A stretch of 64,000 nucleotides of DNA from Capsicum annuum (lineage: Eukaryota > Streptophyta > Magnoliopsida > Solanales > Solanaceae), in contig NC_061121.1 of NCBI RefSeq assembly GCF_002878395.1, positions 44,046,023-44,110,022 on the forward strand, in the 5' to 3' direction. Shown piece after piece: positions 24,030 through 36,806 of the stretch (position 1 is its first letter; every line of letters starts with the position of its first letter). Below the pieces are notes generated by a model. That model saw only the letters and a list, made by a program, of their open reading frames with translations, was not told the origin of the DNA and ran no database searches. The translations under genes and the position numbers were made by a program.

Positions 24030-24202
24030 ATTTTTTAAATAGAAAGAAGATTGAATTAGAAAGAGATTTTAAATTAATCTCATGCTCATTTGTACGATAT
24101 GAATACTAAAATAAGGGAAACTTATCCTAAAACATCTTGTATCCTCTTGTCTATAAGTGTGGTGCGCTTCACACACATGCACAAGACTCTACTTAATACA
24201 TG
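24030..24202 (-). mobile_element. D 5' leader, distal part
   Basis: Untranslated leader between gag and E2's insertion point. On the minus strand it holds TGTGTGAAGCGCACCACACTTAT (minus of about 24154-24176), whose core folds as a short hairpin; the same feature is in the leaders of E2 and C. The last five bases ACATG (24198-24202) are the left copy of E2's target-site duplication. Confidence 0.65.
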
Positions 24203-26694
24203 AATACCCAATATTTTAGCTAGCTCAATTTAGCCTCTAGAATTTAAAAGAATAGCTTCAAAAATGAATAAAAGTTTTTGTAATTGAAATTTTCCACATT
24301 TAGACCCTTCATTATGTAGATAGTTGAATAATCTTTCCATCGATACCAATTTTACCCAAATTCGATACTCGGTTGAGAAGTTATGGTATTTTTAGTAAAA
24401 CAGTAAGCTCTCTGGGCAAACATCACATCGTTGTGAGGGTTAAATTACCAATTGTCAAAATCCAGTGGACCTCTGCAATTTTCCTGTGTCATTGACAAGC
24501 CTAATTTCCTAGTTGTCAATTTCCAGTAGGCCAACACGATTATAACGCATCACGTTGATGGCCTAAATGGTATTTCAAATGAGCACCACGATAGCTCTGC
24601 TTCATGGAGAACTTTCAGTTCCCAATTGTCCTATTTCTAGTGATCCACCGCGATAGTGGAGATAGCGGTGACATGTAAAATGTGGATTTTTGTTATCTTT
24701 TCCAGTTTTGAATAAAGTTTAAAAAGTGTCACTTTGGTCAATTCCCAAGGCCCCAATTCGTCATAAACAAGGAATTTAGCATACTTAAAGCACTTTATGC
24801 TTATTTTCATCCATTCTCTCACAAAGAAAAACCCTAGAGCTCCAAAGATTCTTCTCCAAGAAATTAAATTCCTCCACTGTTTCTCCAAGAAAGCACCAAA
24901 TTGAGGATTCCCAAGACAAGTTAATCAAGAACTCATCTTCAAGAACATAAATAAGAATCAATAATTCAAGATTCTTCATGTAATCATCTACCAAGGTATG
25001 TGGGGTTTATGAACAAGGATCGTCTTTCATATTTGGGCCCAAAACAAAACTATTATGTTAAATTTATATGATTTTGAATGATTATACATGAGTTTTGAAT
25101 TAGGGTTCATACCCAATGTTGCTATTTGCAAGATTATCATATATTTCAAGTTATTTAGAAGTTATATTCCATGGTTATTTACATATTTTCATGCCCATTG
25201 CAGTAATTTCTACATTTTGAGATGAATTATCATTGTTTTCATTATCAAGCATGATTATTATGATATTTTGACATGAGATTGATGCATCGGTTACTAACCC
25301 AAGATTGAATATTGTTATTTTAAGAATGATTATGCTTTAAGCATCAGATGTTCACCTTATTTTTAGATTTTCAGTAAAGATTTGATCTTTTGATCCTCAG
25401 ATAAGATTTGTAATGTACTTTACAGATTTATTATAGATTACATAAATCAGATTAGCTTTACTTACAAATTTAATCAAATAAATATAAAATTGGTTTTTAG
25501 AATAGACCCTTATGTTAGCTTTTAAAGTTGATTTCCAACAAAATGAGCATACGGATAAAAAGGGAGTAGTATTTAGCACCGAGCTGGAAGTGTAGGATTA
25601 ACATCCCCTATCTTCCACAGAACTATGTAGCCAACATAGGTATAGATTATAAGATTATTTCTATTTCTATATGGATGACAGTTACAGATGTGATCACTTA
25701 GTTTAGGTTATACTCCTTGTCAAGAGTATGACACCTCTATCTATTGTTTGGTTTTCCCTTAAGGAGAATAAGACGTTGGACTCCATGTTAGCTCACATTG
25801 GTTAGGTCAGTTTGGAGAGCCTCCCTACAAAATACAAATTTTAGAATAAATTAATATTAATAGAAAAGTTTTGAAAAAACTAAGTATAAAGGTTTACGCT
25901 TTACATAGATTTTTCTTTACAAAAAAGCTTTAGCTACAGACTTTAGTTTTTAGATTTTAGATACAGAAGTGAGCCTTTTTACACTTGGATAGTATGATTT
26001 ACAGACATAACATTACCACAACTTTCAGAACTAAATGCTTTGACTCACTAGATTTACAAATTATGATTTGCTATTCATGATTACAATTTTAGTTTTTATA
26101 TATTTCAGCTTATATGAGTTATTTACATTTACCATGCTTTGTTTTACAAATTACGATGATGAGATAGTGTTTTACTTATACGTTTAACCCTATATACTTA
26201 GTACATCCTCAAAGTACTGATCCACATATACGTTTATGTTCTACATTGTCTCATAATGTACGTTCAGGTGCTCAGTTTTATCATCTTGAGTTATTTAGAG
26301 CATCTTTACCTACATCCCAAAAATTGGTTATTCCTCATAGTTCGGGGACTTAGTTATTTAGTTTATTTTAAGCTTAGAAATATAGATGATTCAGTATTTC
26401 AGATAGTTCGAGTTAGCTGGAGGTTTGTCCTAGTGACTCTCTCTAGATATTAGTAGTAGAGGCTTGTCTGACTACTAGATTTGATTCAGACCTACAGTAT
26501 TTGTTTTTTTAGAGATTATATTTAGATTACTCTTAGTTATTTCAGACAAATTTCCATAATTAGTATGACTCTTATTTCTATGTTTCGTTTATTATGAGAT
26601 TCAGACTTAGTAGAAGGCAGATAGGGTTAGCTTAAGGCTACTTGTAGTCTTGAGCACCGTGTGACGTCTCAAGACTAAGTTTTGAAGTGTTATA
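24203..26694 (+). mobile_element. E2 5' LTR
   Basis: It aligns with 31756-34225 along its whole length. The shared block is at about 24315-24386, GCGAT/CACGAT-rich short repeats at about 24415-24680, and donor-like CAAGGTATGTGGGG at 24993-25006. Near the end is GAGCACCGTGTGACGTCTC, and it closes GTGTTATA where the other copy has GTGTTACA. Small frames inside (for example 24637-24994 on the minus strand) have no domain. Confidence 0.9.
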
Positions 26695-26905
26695 AACTTC
26701 GTATCAGAGCCTAAGGTTTATAATATTCCCAGGGAGTTAGAAAGGCCGCGTTAGGTAGGGGCTTGATCATAGGTGTGAAGTACGCCACATTTAAGAGAAA
26801 GAGGCTATGAGATGTTCTTAGGAAATTAGCTCTCTATCTTATGATCTGTCAAACTTACAGTATCTTTACCTGTTTTTAACTCGTGATTTTATGTGATTGT
26901 TGAAT
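26695..26905 (+). mobile_element. E2 primer-binding site and leader
   Basis: TTCGTATCAGAGCC at 26698-26711 matches the TGGTATCAGAGC type complementary to initiator tRNA-Met with small changes. Sixty bases on, GGTGTGAAGTACGCC (26772-26786) folds into a 6-bp stem with AAG loop, paired by G-C, A-T and G-T contacts. Related hairpins sit at the same place in D and C. Confidence 0.8.
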
Positions 26906-28084
26906 ATGCCTCCTCGTTGAGCTAAGACAAGTAGAAATGATAACCCGCTATCCTATCCTGCTGATCCTCAGAATAAGAATATATCCCATGCTGAGTTTAG
27001 GGATGCCTTTCAGGCATTGGCCCAGGTAGTAACTGCCAATGTTCAGGAAAATCATCAGGCTGTAGTTTCACTTCAGTAGAATGGGGACTTTGCAGCAGCA
27101 AGGATTAAAGACTTTATGAGAATGAATCTGCTAGAGTTATTTGGGTGAAAAGCAGGTGAGGACCCACAACTTTATTTAGGTGTGGTGAAGAAGATCACAC
27201 AGATTATGCATGTTTCTAAGGAGGAGTATGTAAAGTTAGAATCCTATAGGTTGAAGAATGTAGTGTATGATTGGGTAGTTATGTGGAAGAATTTTAGAGG
27301 TTAGAATATAGCTCTTATGAGTTGTGAAGTATTTCAGAATACATTTCTAGACAGGTTTTTTTCGCATGAAACAAGAAAAGCTAAGATAAAGGAGTTTGTG
27401 AATTAGAGGCATCTCTCAATGATAGTGAAAGAGTACTGCCTTAAGTTCAACAGTTGTTTAAGTATGACCCTGATACGATGGCTAATCCTAAGGAAAGCAT
27501 GAGTAAGTTTGTCACTAGAATATTTTGCTTGGTAGTCAAGGAGGGTAAGCCTGGCATGCTTGTTGGAGATATGGATCTTGTTAGGTTGATGATTCATGCT
27601 CAGTCGATTGAGGTATAGAAGTTGAACGAAAAAGCTAGAAGTAATAAAAAGGCTAGAATAGGTCAAATTGAGTATGGCCAGACGAGGTCTCAAGGGAGAA
27701 GTCGTTCATAGTTATAGAATCATTCATCTATACCAGCACCATCGTCATCTAGTGCTCCCACTCCCAGAGCTAGATAGGAGCAGTGGGGTAAGTCTTATAT
27801 GTCCAGATCTTAGAATAGTATTAGTGGAAGAACTAGTTATCCTCCATGTGCTAAGTGTGGTGAGAATCATCCTGGTGAGTATTTGATGGGATAGAAGGGT
27901 TGTTATGGTTGTGGTAAGTTGGGTCATAGAATTAGAGAGTGTTTGTATGCTAAACAGGGAAATAGAGATATTCATCCCCAGACTCAGGCTACTAGTGCAT
28001 CAGCTCCTGTAGGTCGCCCAGTTCCTCATCAAGTTTCATCATCTAGTACTGGTGGTGGTCAACGTCAAAATTGGTTTTATGCTT
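26906..28084 (+). pseudogene. E2 gag remnant with CCHC zinc knuckle
   Basis: ATG at 26906 reads MPPR then TGA at codon 5. Recognisable gag follows: MRMNLLELFG (about 27118), KITQIMHVSKEEYVKLESYRL (about 27190-27250), FQNTFLDRFFSHETRKAK (about 27330-27385). Near 27844-27942 lies a zinc knuckle pair ending CYGCGKLGHRIREC (27901-27942), intact C-x2-C-x4-H-x4-C. The knuckle binds RNA for packaging. Several stops and a frameshift near 27440 prevent translation. Confidence 0.85.
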
Positions 28085-31000
28085 TACCATCCCATCAGGA
28101 GCAGAAGGATTCACTAGATATTGTTATTGGTATGCTTCATGTATTTCATCTTGATGTTTATGTGTTGTTAGACCCTGGGTCGAATTTTTCTTTTGTGACC
28201 CCATTAGTTGCAGTGAATTTTAAGATAAGTCCTGAAAAGATCCCGAAGCTATTTTTGCTTTCTACCCAGTAGGTAAGTCAGTTTTTGCCAAACAGATATA
28301 TAGAAAGTGTTCTATCACTATCCTCCTTAAAATTTTGTTAGCAAACTTTATAGAGTTAGATATGGTTGACTTTGATCTTATTCTTGACATAGATTGGCTT
28401 TATTCCCTTTATGCATCCAAAGGTTGTTGCACCTGAGTAGTGAAGTTTTATTTTCCAAATGAGCCAGTGTTTGAGTGGAAAGGTAATTCAGTATCTCCCC
28501 AGAGTCATTTCATATCTTATCTTAAATCTAGAAAATTGATTTCCAAATGGTGTAATTATCACCTAGTCCAAGTTAAAGACACTAAGTCGGAGACTCTAAC
28601 AATTCAGTCAGTTAGTGTAGTCAATGAATTTCCTGATGTCTTTCCTAAAGATTTGCTAGGGGTACCTCCCGATAGGAAAATAGAATTCGGTATTGACCTT
28701 CTTCCAGATACTTTGCCTATTTCTATTGCTCCTTATCATATGGCTCCAGCTGATCTTAAATAGTTGAAAGAGCAACTCAAAGATTATTTAGATAAAGGTT
28801 TTAGAAGGCCTAGTGTTTCTCTATGGAGCACTCCCATCCTATTCGTCTGAAAGAAAGATGGTTCTTTTCGAACGTTCGTTGACTATCGTCAGCTGAATAA
28901 AGTTACAGTCAAAAACAAATATCCTCTTCCTAGAATTGATGACTTATTCAACCAACTCCAAGGTGCAAGTTAGTTCTCCAGGATAGACCTTAGATCTGAA
29001 TATCATTAGATTAAAGTAAGGGAATGTGATATTCTAAAGACAGCTTTCAGAACCCGTTATGGTCAGTTTGAGTTTCTAGTTATGTCCATCGGGCTAACGA
29101 ATTCCTCAACAACCCTCATGGACTTGACGAACAGAGTATTCAAATAGTATCTGGACATGTTTTTTTATAGTCTTTATCGATGATATTCTTGTCAATTCTC
29201 CTAGTGAGAATGATCATAGAGACCACCTTAGAATTGTGTTGCAAACTCTTAGAGATCAAAAGTTGTTCACCAAATTCAGTAAATGTGAATTTTGGGTAAG
29301 ATTAGTAGTTTTTTTTGGTCATATAGTTTCCAGTGAGGGAATTAGAGTTGATCCCCAAAAGACAGAAGCAGTAAGACATTGTCCTAGACCTATTTCTCGA
29401 TTAGACATTAGGAGTTTCTTGGGTTTAGCTGTTTCTTACCAATATTTTGTGCAGGGTTTCTTATCTATTGCTTCCCCTATGTATAGATTGACTCAGAAGA
29501 AAGTTAAATTTCAGTGGTCAAATTCCTGTGAGATGAGTTTTCAAGAGTTAAAGACTCGACTAACTTTAGCCCTAGTTTTAGCATTACCTGATGGTACAAA
29601 TGGTTTTATTAGGTATTATGATGCCTCAAGAGTTGGTGTGGGTCATATTTTTATGCAAAGAGGTAAGGTCATAGCCTGAGCCTTTAGACAACTTAAGCCT
29701 CACAAAAAGAACTACCCGACCCATGATCTTGAATTAGCTGGTATTATACTTGCTTTGAAAATTTAGAGGTACTATCTTTATGGGGTGCATGTTGATGTGT
29801 TCACGGATCACAAAAGCTTATTGTACATGTTTACTCAGAAGGAGTTAAATCTTCGTAAGAGAAGGTGGTTAGAATTATTGAAAGATTATGATATGAGTGT
29901 GTTGTATCATCCGGACAAGGCCAATATGGTGGAAGATGCCTTGCGTAGACTTTCTATGGGTAGTAAGCTTATGTGAAGAATGATAAGAAAGAGTTAGTAT
30001 GAGAAGATCATCAATTATGTAGATTAGGTATGAGGTTGGTTGATTCAGCTGAAGGGATTGTTTGTGTCAGAGTAGTTCTAAATCTTCTCTGGGTTCGCAA
30101 GTGAAAGAGAAGCAAGATAAGGATCCCAATTTGGTCAAACTGAAAGAGTCAGTTAAACACCAAAAGGTAGAGGTTTTCTCCCAAGGGGGAGATGGTGTTT
30201 TGAGATACCAAAGTAGATTGTGTGTGCCAGGTGTTGATGATTTTTGGTAGAAGAATAAGGTGGAAGTACATGGTGTGCGTTATTCCCTTTATCCAGGTGC
30301 TACCAAGATGTACTGCGACTTGTGGTAAATCTATTGGTGGAATGGTATGAAGAAAGATATAGCAGAGTTTGTAGCCAACTGTGCAACTTGTCAACAGGCT
30401 AAGGTAGAGGTCCAAAGGCCTGGTGGTACGTTGAAAGAGTTTGGTATCCCCACTTAGAAGTGGAAAGAGGTGACTATGGAATTTGTAACTAGATTACCCC
30501 ATTTGCGTCATCAACATGATTCAATTTGGGTAATAGTAGACAGATTGACTAAGAGTATTTCTAGTCAGTTCATACGTCCTACACTGCTAAAGATTATGCC
30601 AATCTATATATTAGAGAGTTAGCTAGACTGCATGGAGTTCCTTTCTCAATGATCTCAGATAGGGGAACTCAATTTACCTCTTAATTTTGGAGAGTCTTTC
30701 AAAAGGATCTTGTACCTAAGTTAATCTTAGTTCAGCTTTTCATTCGTAGATAGATGGTCAGGCAGAGAGGACTATTCAGACCCTAGAGGACATGTTGAGG
30801 TCATGTGTTTTTGATTTTAAAGGTAGTTGGGATGAGCACTTACCATTGATTGAGTTTTCTTATAATAATAGTTATCATGCTAGTATTCAAATGGCTCTGT
30901 TTGAGGATCTTTATGGGCAAAGATGTATATCGCCAGTTTGTTGGTTCGAAGTGGTTGAGGTCGCTTTGATTGGGCAATACATGGTTTTTGGAGCCATGGA

Positions 31001-31583
31001 GAAATTTTAATTGATTCGAGAGAGATTAAAAATAGCCCAGAGTCATCAAAAATCTTATGCAGACGTAAGAAGAAGAGATCGTGAGTTCGCAGTAGATGAT
31101 CTTATGTATTTGAAAGTTTCACCCATGATGGGGGTGAAAAGGTTTGACAAAATGGGGAAGCTTAGTCCCCGTTATGTAGAACCCTTCCGAATTTTGAGCC
31201 ATGTTGGGAAGGTAGCGTATGAGCTTGAGATACCTGAATATTTATCCTCAGTTCATCCAGTATTTCATGTGTCCTTGTTGAAGAAGTGTATGGATGATTT
31301 AGCCATTATAGTTCCTCTAGAAAGTACAGATATTCAGAATAGCCTCTCATATGAAGAACTTCCAATAGAGATTCTTGATCATCAGATCTGTAGACTAAAG
31401 AACAAAGAAGTTCCCATAGTCAAAGTTCTATGGCAAAATTAGTTCGTTGAGGGATCTACTTGGGAAGTAAAAGCAGACATGCGTACCAAGTATTCTTATC
31501 TCTTCTCCATGAACTCAGATTCAGCTGAAGGTAATAGTGTTCCTTTTTTCAGTGCTTTTCTAGTCTCAGGTTCAGCCATATAA
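28085..31583 (+). pseudogene. E2 gypsy pol remnant (PR, RT, RNase H, integrase, chromodomain)
   Basis: Protease (VYVLLDPGSNFSFVTP, about 28158-28205) keeps the D-P-G active site typical of plant gypsy. RT begins MAPADLK (28740); stops and a frameshift in the T-run at 29160-29167 break it before FIDDILVNS (about 29173-29199). The 147-residue frame from 29236 covers RT thumb and RNase H start; HDLELAG and VFTDHKSLLYMF follow to 29976. Integrase (about 30060-31000) keeps ISDRGTQFTS (about 30652-30681) and QAERTIQ near 30760. A 143-residue frame at 31011-31442 joins the integrase tail (VDDLMYLKVSP) to the chromodomain (NSLSYEELPIEILDH), which finishes after a stop with GSTWEVKADM. Confidence 0.88.
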
Positions 31584-31755
31584 CTATTTTCACGAAAAGT
31601 CATGCACTCACAGATCAATTCAGTAACTTAGTATGTTTTAGATTCAGTCATACAATTTATTTTAGTTGTGCATGATAGCTTATATACTCATATTCCTCAA
31701 TATTTTCAGCTTAACTAGCCACATTCCAGGATGAATGTTCCAAAGGGGGAGATAT
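31584..31755 (+). mobile_element. E2 3' untranslated tail and polypurine tract
   Basis: Short AT-rich tail ending GGATGAATGTTCCAAAGGGGGAGATAT. AAAGGGGGAGA just before the LTR is the plus-strand primer. Confidence 0.75.
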
Positions 31756-34225
31756 TGTAATATCCCGTATTTTTCCTAGCTCAATTTAGCCTCTAAATGT
31801 AAAAGACTAGATTCAAAAATGAATAACAATTGTTATGTGTGAAATTTTCCAGATTTAGACCCTTAATTATGTAGATAATTGAATAAGATTTGCATCGATA
31901 CCAATTTCATTCAAATCTGATACTTGGTTGAAAAGTTATGGCATTTTTAGTAAAGCAGTTTAGGAAAACACTGCATTGTGGTGAGGGTTAAATTCTCAAT
32001 TGTTAAAATCCAGTGGACCTTTGCGATTGGCCCGCGTCTAGGAGAAACCTAGTTTCCCAGTTGTCAATTTTCAGTAGGCCAACGCGATTATACTGCATCA
32101 TGTTGATGGCCTAAATGGCATTCCAAAGGTGCACCGCAATAGATCCACATCGCGGAGAACTTTTAGTTCCAAATTGTCCTATTTCCAGTGAGCCACCGCG
32201 ATAGTAGCGCATCACGGTGGCATGTTAAGTTAGGAATTTTGTTCCCTTTTCCTGTTCCAATTAAAGTTTAAAAAGGGGCACTTTCGTCAATTCCTAAGGT
32301 CCCAATTCACTGTGAACAAGGAATTTAGCATATTCAAACCACTATATGCTTATTTTCATCCATTCTCTCTCAAAGAAAAACCCTAGAGCTCCAAAGCTTC
32401 TTCTCTAAGAAATCAAATTCCTCCGTTGTTTTTCTAAGAATGCTCCACATTGAGGATTCCCAAGACAAGATAATCAAGAACTCATCTTCCAGAACTCAAA
32501 TAGGAATCACTAATTCTAGATTTTTCATGTAATCATCTACCAATGTATGTGGAGTTTATGAACAAGGATCCTCTTTCATCCTTATGCCCAAAACCAAGCT
32601 TTTATTTTAAATTTATATGATTTTGAATAATTATACATGAGTTTTGATTAGGGTTCATACCCAATGTTGCTATTTGCAAGATTATGCTATTTCGAGTGAT
32701 TTAGAAGTTGAATTGCATGGTTATTTTCATATTTTCTGCCTATTACAGTAATTTCCAGATTTTGAGATAAATTATCCTTGTTTTCATTAGCAAGCATGAT
32801 TATTATGATGTTTAGACATGAGATTGATGCATGGGTTACTATCTCAAGATTGAATGTTGTTATTTTAAGAACGATTATGCTTTAGGCATTAGATGATCAG
32901 TTTATTTTTAGATTTTCAGTAAAGATTTGGCTTTTGATCCTCAGATAAGATTTGGAATCCACTTTACAGATTTATCATAGATTACTAAAATCAGATTAGC
33001 TTTACTTATAGATTGAATAAGATAAATACATAAATGGTTTCAGAATAAACCCTTATGCTAGATTTTAAAGTGGATTTCCAACAAAATGAGCATACAGATA
33101 AAAAGGAAGTAGTATTTAGCATTAAGCTGGAAGTGTGGGATTAGCGTGCCTTATCTTCCACAGACCAACATAGCCAACTTAGGCATAGATTATCAGATTA
33201 TTCCCATTTCTATATGGATGACAGTTACATATGTGATCACTTAGCTCAAGTTATACTCCTTGGAAAGAGTATGACACCTCTCCTCATCATGAGGTTTTCC
33301 CCATAGGGAAACAATATGTTGGATTCCATATTAGCTCACATAGTTTATGTCGGTTAGAAGAACCTCCTTACAGACAACAGATTTTTGAATAAAGTAATAT
33401 TAACAGAAAAGCTTTTAGAAAACTAAGAGTAAAGGCTCACACTTTACTCAGATTTTCCTTTACAGAAAAGCTTTTGCTCCAGATTTCAGTTTTCACATTT
33501 CAGATATACAAGTGATCCTTTTTACACTTAGATAGTATGATTTAGAGACAGAAAACTAGCACAACTTTCAGAACTAAATGTTATGAATCACTAGATTTAC
33601 AAAGTATGATTTGCTATTCATGATTACAGATTATAGTTTTCAGATATTCTAGCTTATCTGAGTCATTTACATTTGTTTTACAAATTATGATTATGAGATA
33701 ATGTTTTACTTATGCATTCACCCCTATATACTCAGTACATCCTCAAAGTACTGATCCACATATACGTCTATGTGTTACATTGTCTCATAATGTACATTTA
33801 GGTGCTCAGTTTCAACAGCGTGAGTGATTTCGAGCATCTCCACCTACATTCCAACAGTTGGTCAGTCCTCATAATTTAGGGACTTATTTATGTAGTTTAT
33901 TTTTAGCTTAGCAGTTTAGATGATTCAGTATTTCAGATAGTTCGAGTTAGCTGGGGATGTGTCCAAGTGACTCTCTAGACATTAGTAGTAGAGGCTTGTC
34001 AGACTGTTAGATTTTATTTAGACCTATAGTATTTGGTTTTTAGAGATTATATTCAGATTTTTCTCAGTTATTTCAGATGAATTTCCGTATTTAGTATGAC
34101 TTTTATGTCTATGTTTCCTTTATTATGAGATTAAGACTTAGTAGAAGGTAGACAGGGTTAGTTTATGGCTACTTGTAGTCTTGAGCACTATGTGACATCT
34201 CGAGAACAGGTTTCAGGGTGTTACA
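31756..34225 (+). mobile_element. E2 3' LTR
   Basis: It starts TGTAATATCCCG and ends CAGGGTGTTACA. The shared block is at about 31867-31941. Downstream are CGCGATAGTAGCGCATCACGG-type repeats (about 32190-32222), and the donor-like site is changed to CAATGTATGTGGAG (32542-32555). It is followed by ACATG, the right target-site copy. Confidence 0.92.
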
Positions 34226-34281
34226 ACATGATTTTCAGATTCCCTAGGACACTCTAAAACCATACACTGTGATACGAAGTT
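34226..34281 (-). mobile_element. D leader start and primer-binding site
   Basis: On the minus strand, AACTTCGTATCACAG (about 34279-34265) is a decayed initiator-tRNA-Met binding site next to the LTR. The sequence then continues across E2 into 24202. The plus-strand run ACACTGTGATACGAAGTTT corresponds to GTGCTTTGATACCAAGTTT at the same place in element C. Confidence 0.7.
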
Positions 34282-36580
34282 TGAATGCCTCAAAAATACA
34301 CCCTGGACGCCATACGGTGCTTTCGTTCCTGAATGACCACAATCTAACCAATGAACTGGTACCTACTATGAGCACTGAATAATGATAACAAAATACACAT
34401 ATGCCGGATAACTGAATACTTCTTAAGATTTTAAATCTGAAAGTAATACAATTGAAAATGCAAAAGTATGAAACATATACGAAATTATTAAAAATCTAAC
34501 TAATAAGACATCCAATTGACTGGCTGTCTAAGATGTCTGAAAGCCTCTAAAACTGTGTGAAAGAGAGTTGATGGGACAGGCCCCAACTAACTCCAACTGT
34601 CTAACTAAAATAAGATACTGAAATATAGTAAAATAACAACCATGTCCTTGATAGATGATGTCTCACCATTATTGATGATGCTGATACACTGGAATATCTA
34701 AGTATGATTAGGAACATGAGCGTCCGAACCTATGATATTAAACATCATAGCGCAAGAAACGAATATGTAATTAGTACTTTGAATATACTGGCGTGCTAGA
34801 TGAGGTTAGACTAATATGCATGAGTTCATGTGCATGAATACTAACTAACTGAATAAATAACATCAGGTAACTGAATATAAATGCATGAAAACTGTGAAAT
34901 CTGAGAATGCATAACCAAGTATATAGTATGATTATGAAATAGTCTGTAAACTGAAATACTGATAGCTGAATAACTGGTAACTGTATGTTATGATCAAGCA
35001 AACCTAAAACTAAATGTTGTACTGAATACTGATCTGAGACTGTGAGAGTTATTATCTAATCGACATGCCCCAATATGAGCTAATTGGGTTCCAACCTGTG
35101 ACCCTAATTAAAAGCGTGTCAGTACCGTGCCATATGTTTAATAATAGCTGTATGGATCCACTAAAATGATATCCCAAAAGACTAGTGTGTCAATCATAAA
35201 CTAATGGGTGACCCTTGAGAGAAAGTCAAGCCTAAACTGACAGGTCAATCCTCATATCCTACGCTGTTTACGTAGTTCTAGAATACAGGTACTACTACTA
35301 ACAACTCTGCATAAATGAAGGGAAAAAAGTCATCCCTACATTCGGTCGGTGCTAAATCCTACACCCAACTAAACTAACTCAGAATACTGAACTGATCTAA
35401 GTTTAACTTCTTATGATAACTGACTGAACTGATTATTCTCATAGCATATATGAAACCATTTTGAAGATACTGAGACTAAGTAAATAGCTATGTTTTTGGG
35501 TATTCATAAACCCAGGACTTAATAGTAATAACAATAGAACCATACTACAACTTTAAGGACATCATAAGTAGTCATTGTTCAAAACCCATTTATCTAGGAA
35601 TTTCCTCAAACACAAGGGGTAAAGCAGGAGAATATTTAAATCATGTAATAATCACATAAATTTAATATTAAAATGTGGGTTGAGGATTTAACATGTGAGT
35701 AACACCATTTGAACGAATCAAAGGCAACTTCAATGAAAACAGTTTGTAAACATGGTGTATAATCAAAATTTACAAAATTTCATGGATAAAATTCATATTA
35801 ACATGTAAAAATCATAACTTTGAACTTGAAAATGGGTTCTTGGACTCCATGGGTAAAAAGGACCCATGGATGAACATCTAACATACCTCAAAATCTTAAA
35901 TCTTGAAGGAGAATAAATTTTCTTGAAGGTTCTTGAATGGTGACGCTTGGATTTTTGTTCTTGGGAATGAAAGAGGGTTTCTTGAGAGAAATTTGGAGTG
36001 AAAGTGTTAAATAATGCCCTTTTAGGAGTTCCAATTCCTATTTTGGATGACTTAGGTAGGGGGAAAAGGACCCTATTGCCCTTGGCCCTTTTTCCCTATG
36101 TAAATGACCCTTGTGGAGCAACCTCCATAAAGGTGGAGTATACTTCATGATGCGACCCCTATAAAGGTGGAGTAGACCTTACGATGCGAGTCTATAGTGA
36201 CAACTTACTTCCTCTCACAAAAAAGGTCATAAATTTTCACTCGGGTATCAGGTTAAGGCAAAATTGATATTGTTGGAAAGATAATTAGATTATCTACAAT
36301 TTGGTGGGTCTTAAACTTAAAAATTCCACATATAGATAAATTTATACTCATTAAAATCTTACCTTTGGAAAATCAAACACAGAAACTTGGCTGATTTAAA
36401 AGCTCTTAGCTTGCTTTGCTCTAAGTGACTCTTATGAACATATTTTATACATTATAAGCTCTCTTATCACTAGGCTAATAAACATGAGACATGCATGAAA
36501 AATTTTAATTACGATCTTAAAGGTTACACACATAGGAACAATGATTCATTTACTAGCTTAGAAATATGCGAGGTGTTACA
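34282..36580 (-). mobile_element. D 5' LTR (right copy)
   Basis: Plus-strand limits are TGAATGCCTCAAAAATACACC and GCGAGGTGTTACA, about 2.3 kb. Unlike the left copy it retains about 35712-36025. On the minus strand this part reads TTTGAGGTATGTTAGATGTTC around 35890-35870, the same splice-donor-like element as in the other families. The shared block is on the minus strand at about 36225-36300. Confidence 0.85.
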
Positions 36581-36806
36581 CATAAGCATTTCAAGCAAGT
36601 TCTAATCTCTCAACATGAATAAGTCCTTTATATATCAATAGAGTTAAGTCGGCTCAGAAACTAGTTTCATGATAGAAGTTTTAATCTTTCAACTTAGTTA
36701 TATCCTTCGTTAGAATACATTCCATGTCAACATAATTTCATACTTCTAAAGTCTTAATAAGTTCCTATCCATCATTTGAGGATGAATGATTTCAAGGGGG
36801 ATATAA
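36581..36806 (+). mobile_element. Element A 3' tail and polypurine tract
   Basis: AT-rich non-coding sequence closing GGATGAATGATTTCAAGGGGGATATAA directly before TGTAACACCCC of the 3' LTR. This is the same layout as the tails of B1, E1 and E2, and places the insertion point of D inside A's 3' untranslated region. Confidence 0.6.

Larger units (their letters stand above)
24203..34225 (+). mobile_element. Ty3/gypsy chromovirus E2, full-length but coding-dead
   Basis: This is the only element here keeping both LTRs, primer-binding site, gag, pol and polypurine tract. Length is about 10.0 kb: LTRs ~2.5 kb and interior ~5.06 kb. ACATG flanks it at 24198-24202 and 34226-34230. The left LTR has lost its first ~3 bases (ACATG runs straight into AATACCC, where the right LTR starts TGTAATATCCC). 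Joining the flanks restores the leader and primer-binding site of D, confirming a single insertion. Gag stops at codon 5 and pol carries many stops. Confidence 0.92.
10657..36580 (-). mobile_element. Ty3/gypsy chromovirus D, split by E1 and E2
   Basis: The LTRs at 10657-12661 and 34282-36580 are related and in reverse orientation. Reading the minus strand leftwards from 34281 gives primer-binding site, leader, gag (23127-24029), zinc knuckle, protease, RT, RNase H, integrase and chromodomain (16420 to 12870), then the polypurine tract. Two later elements interrupt it: E1 at 16501-23126 and E2 at 24203-34225. Outer flanks are CATGA (10652-10656) and CATAA (36581-36585), a target-site duplication with one difference. 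Excluding the insertions the element is about 9.3 kb. Confidence 0.85.

Noticed and set aside
27403..27975. Minus-strand 96- and 76-residue frames
   Set aside because: Complement of E2 gag; the plus strand shows gag motifs and the CCHC knuckle.
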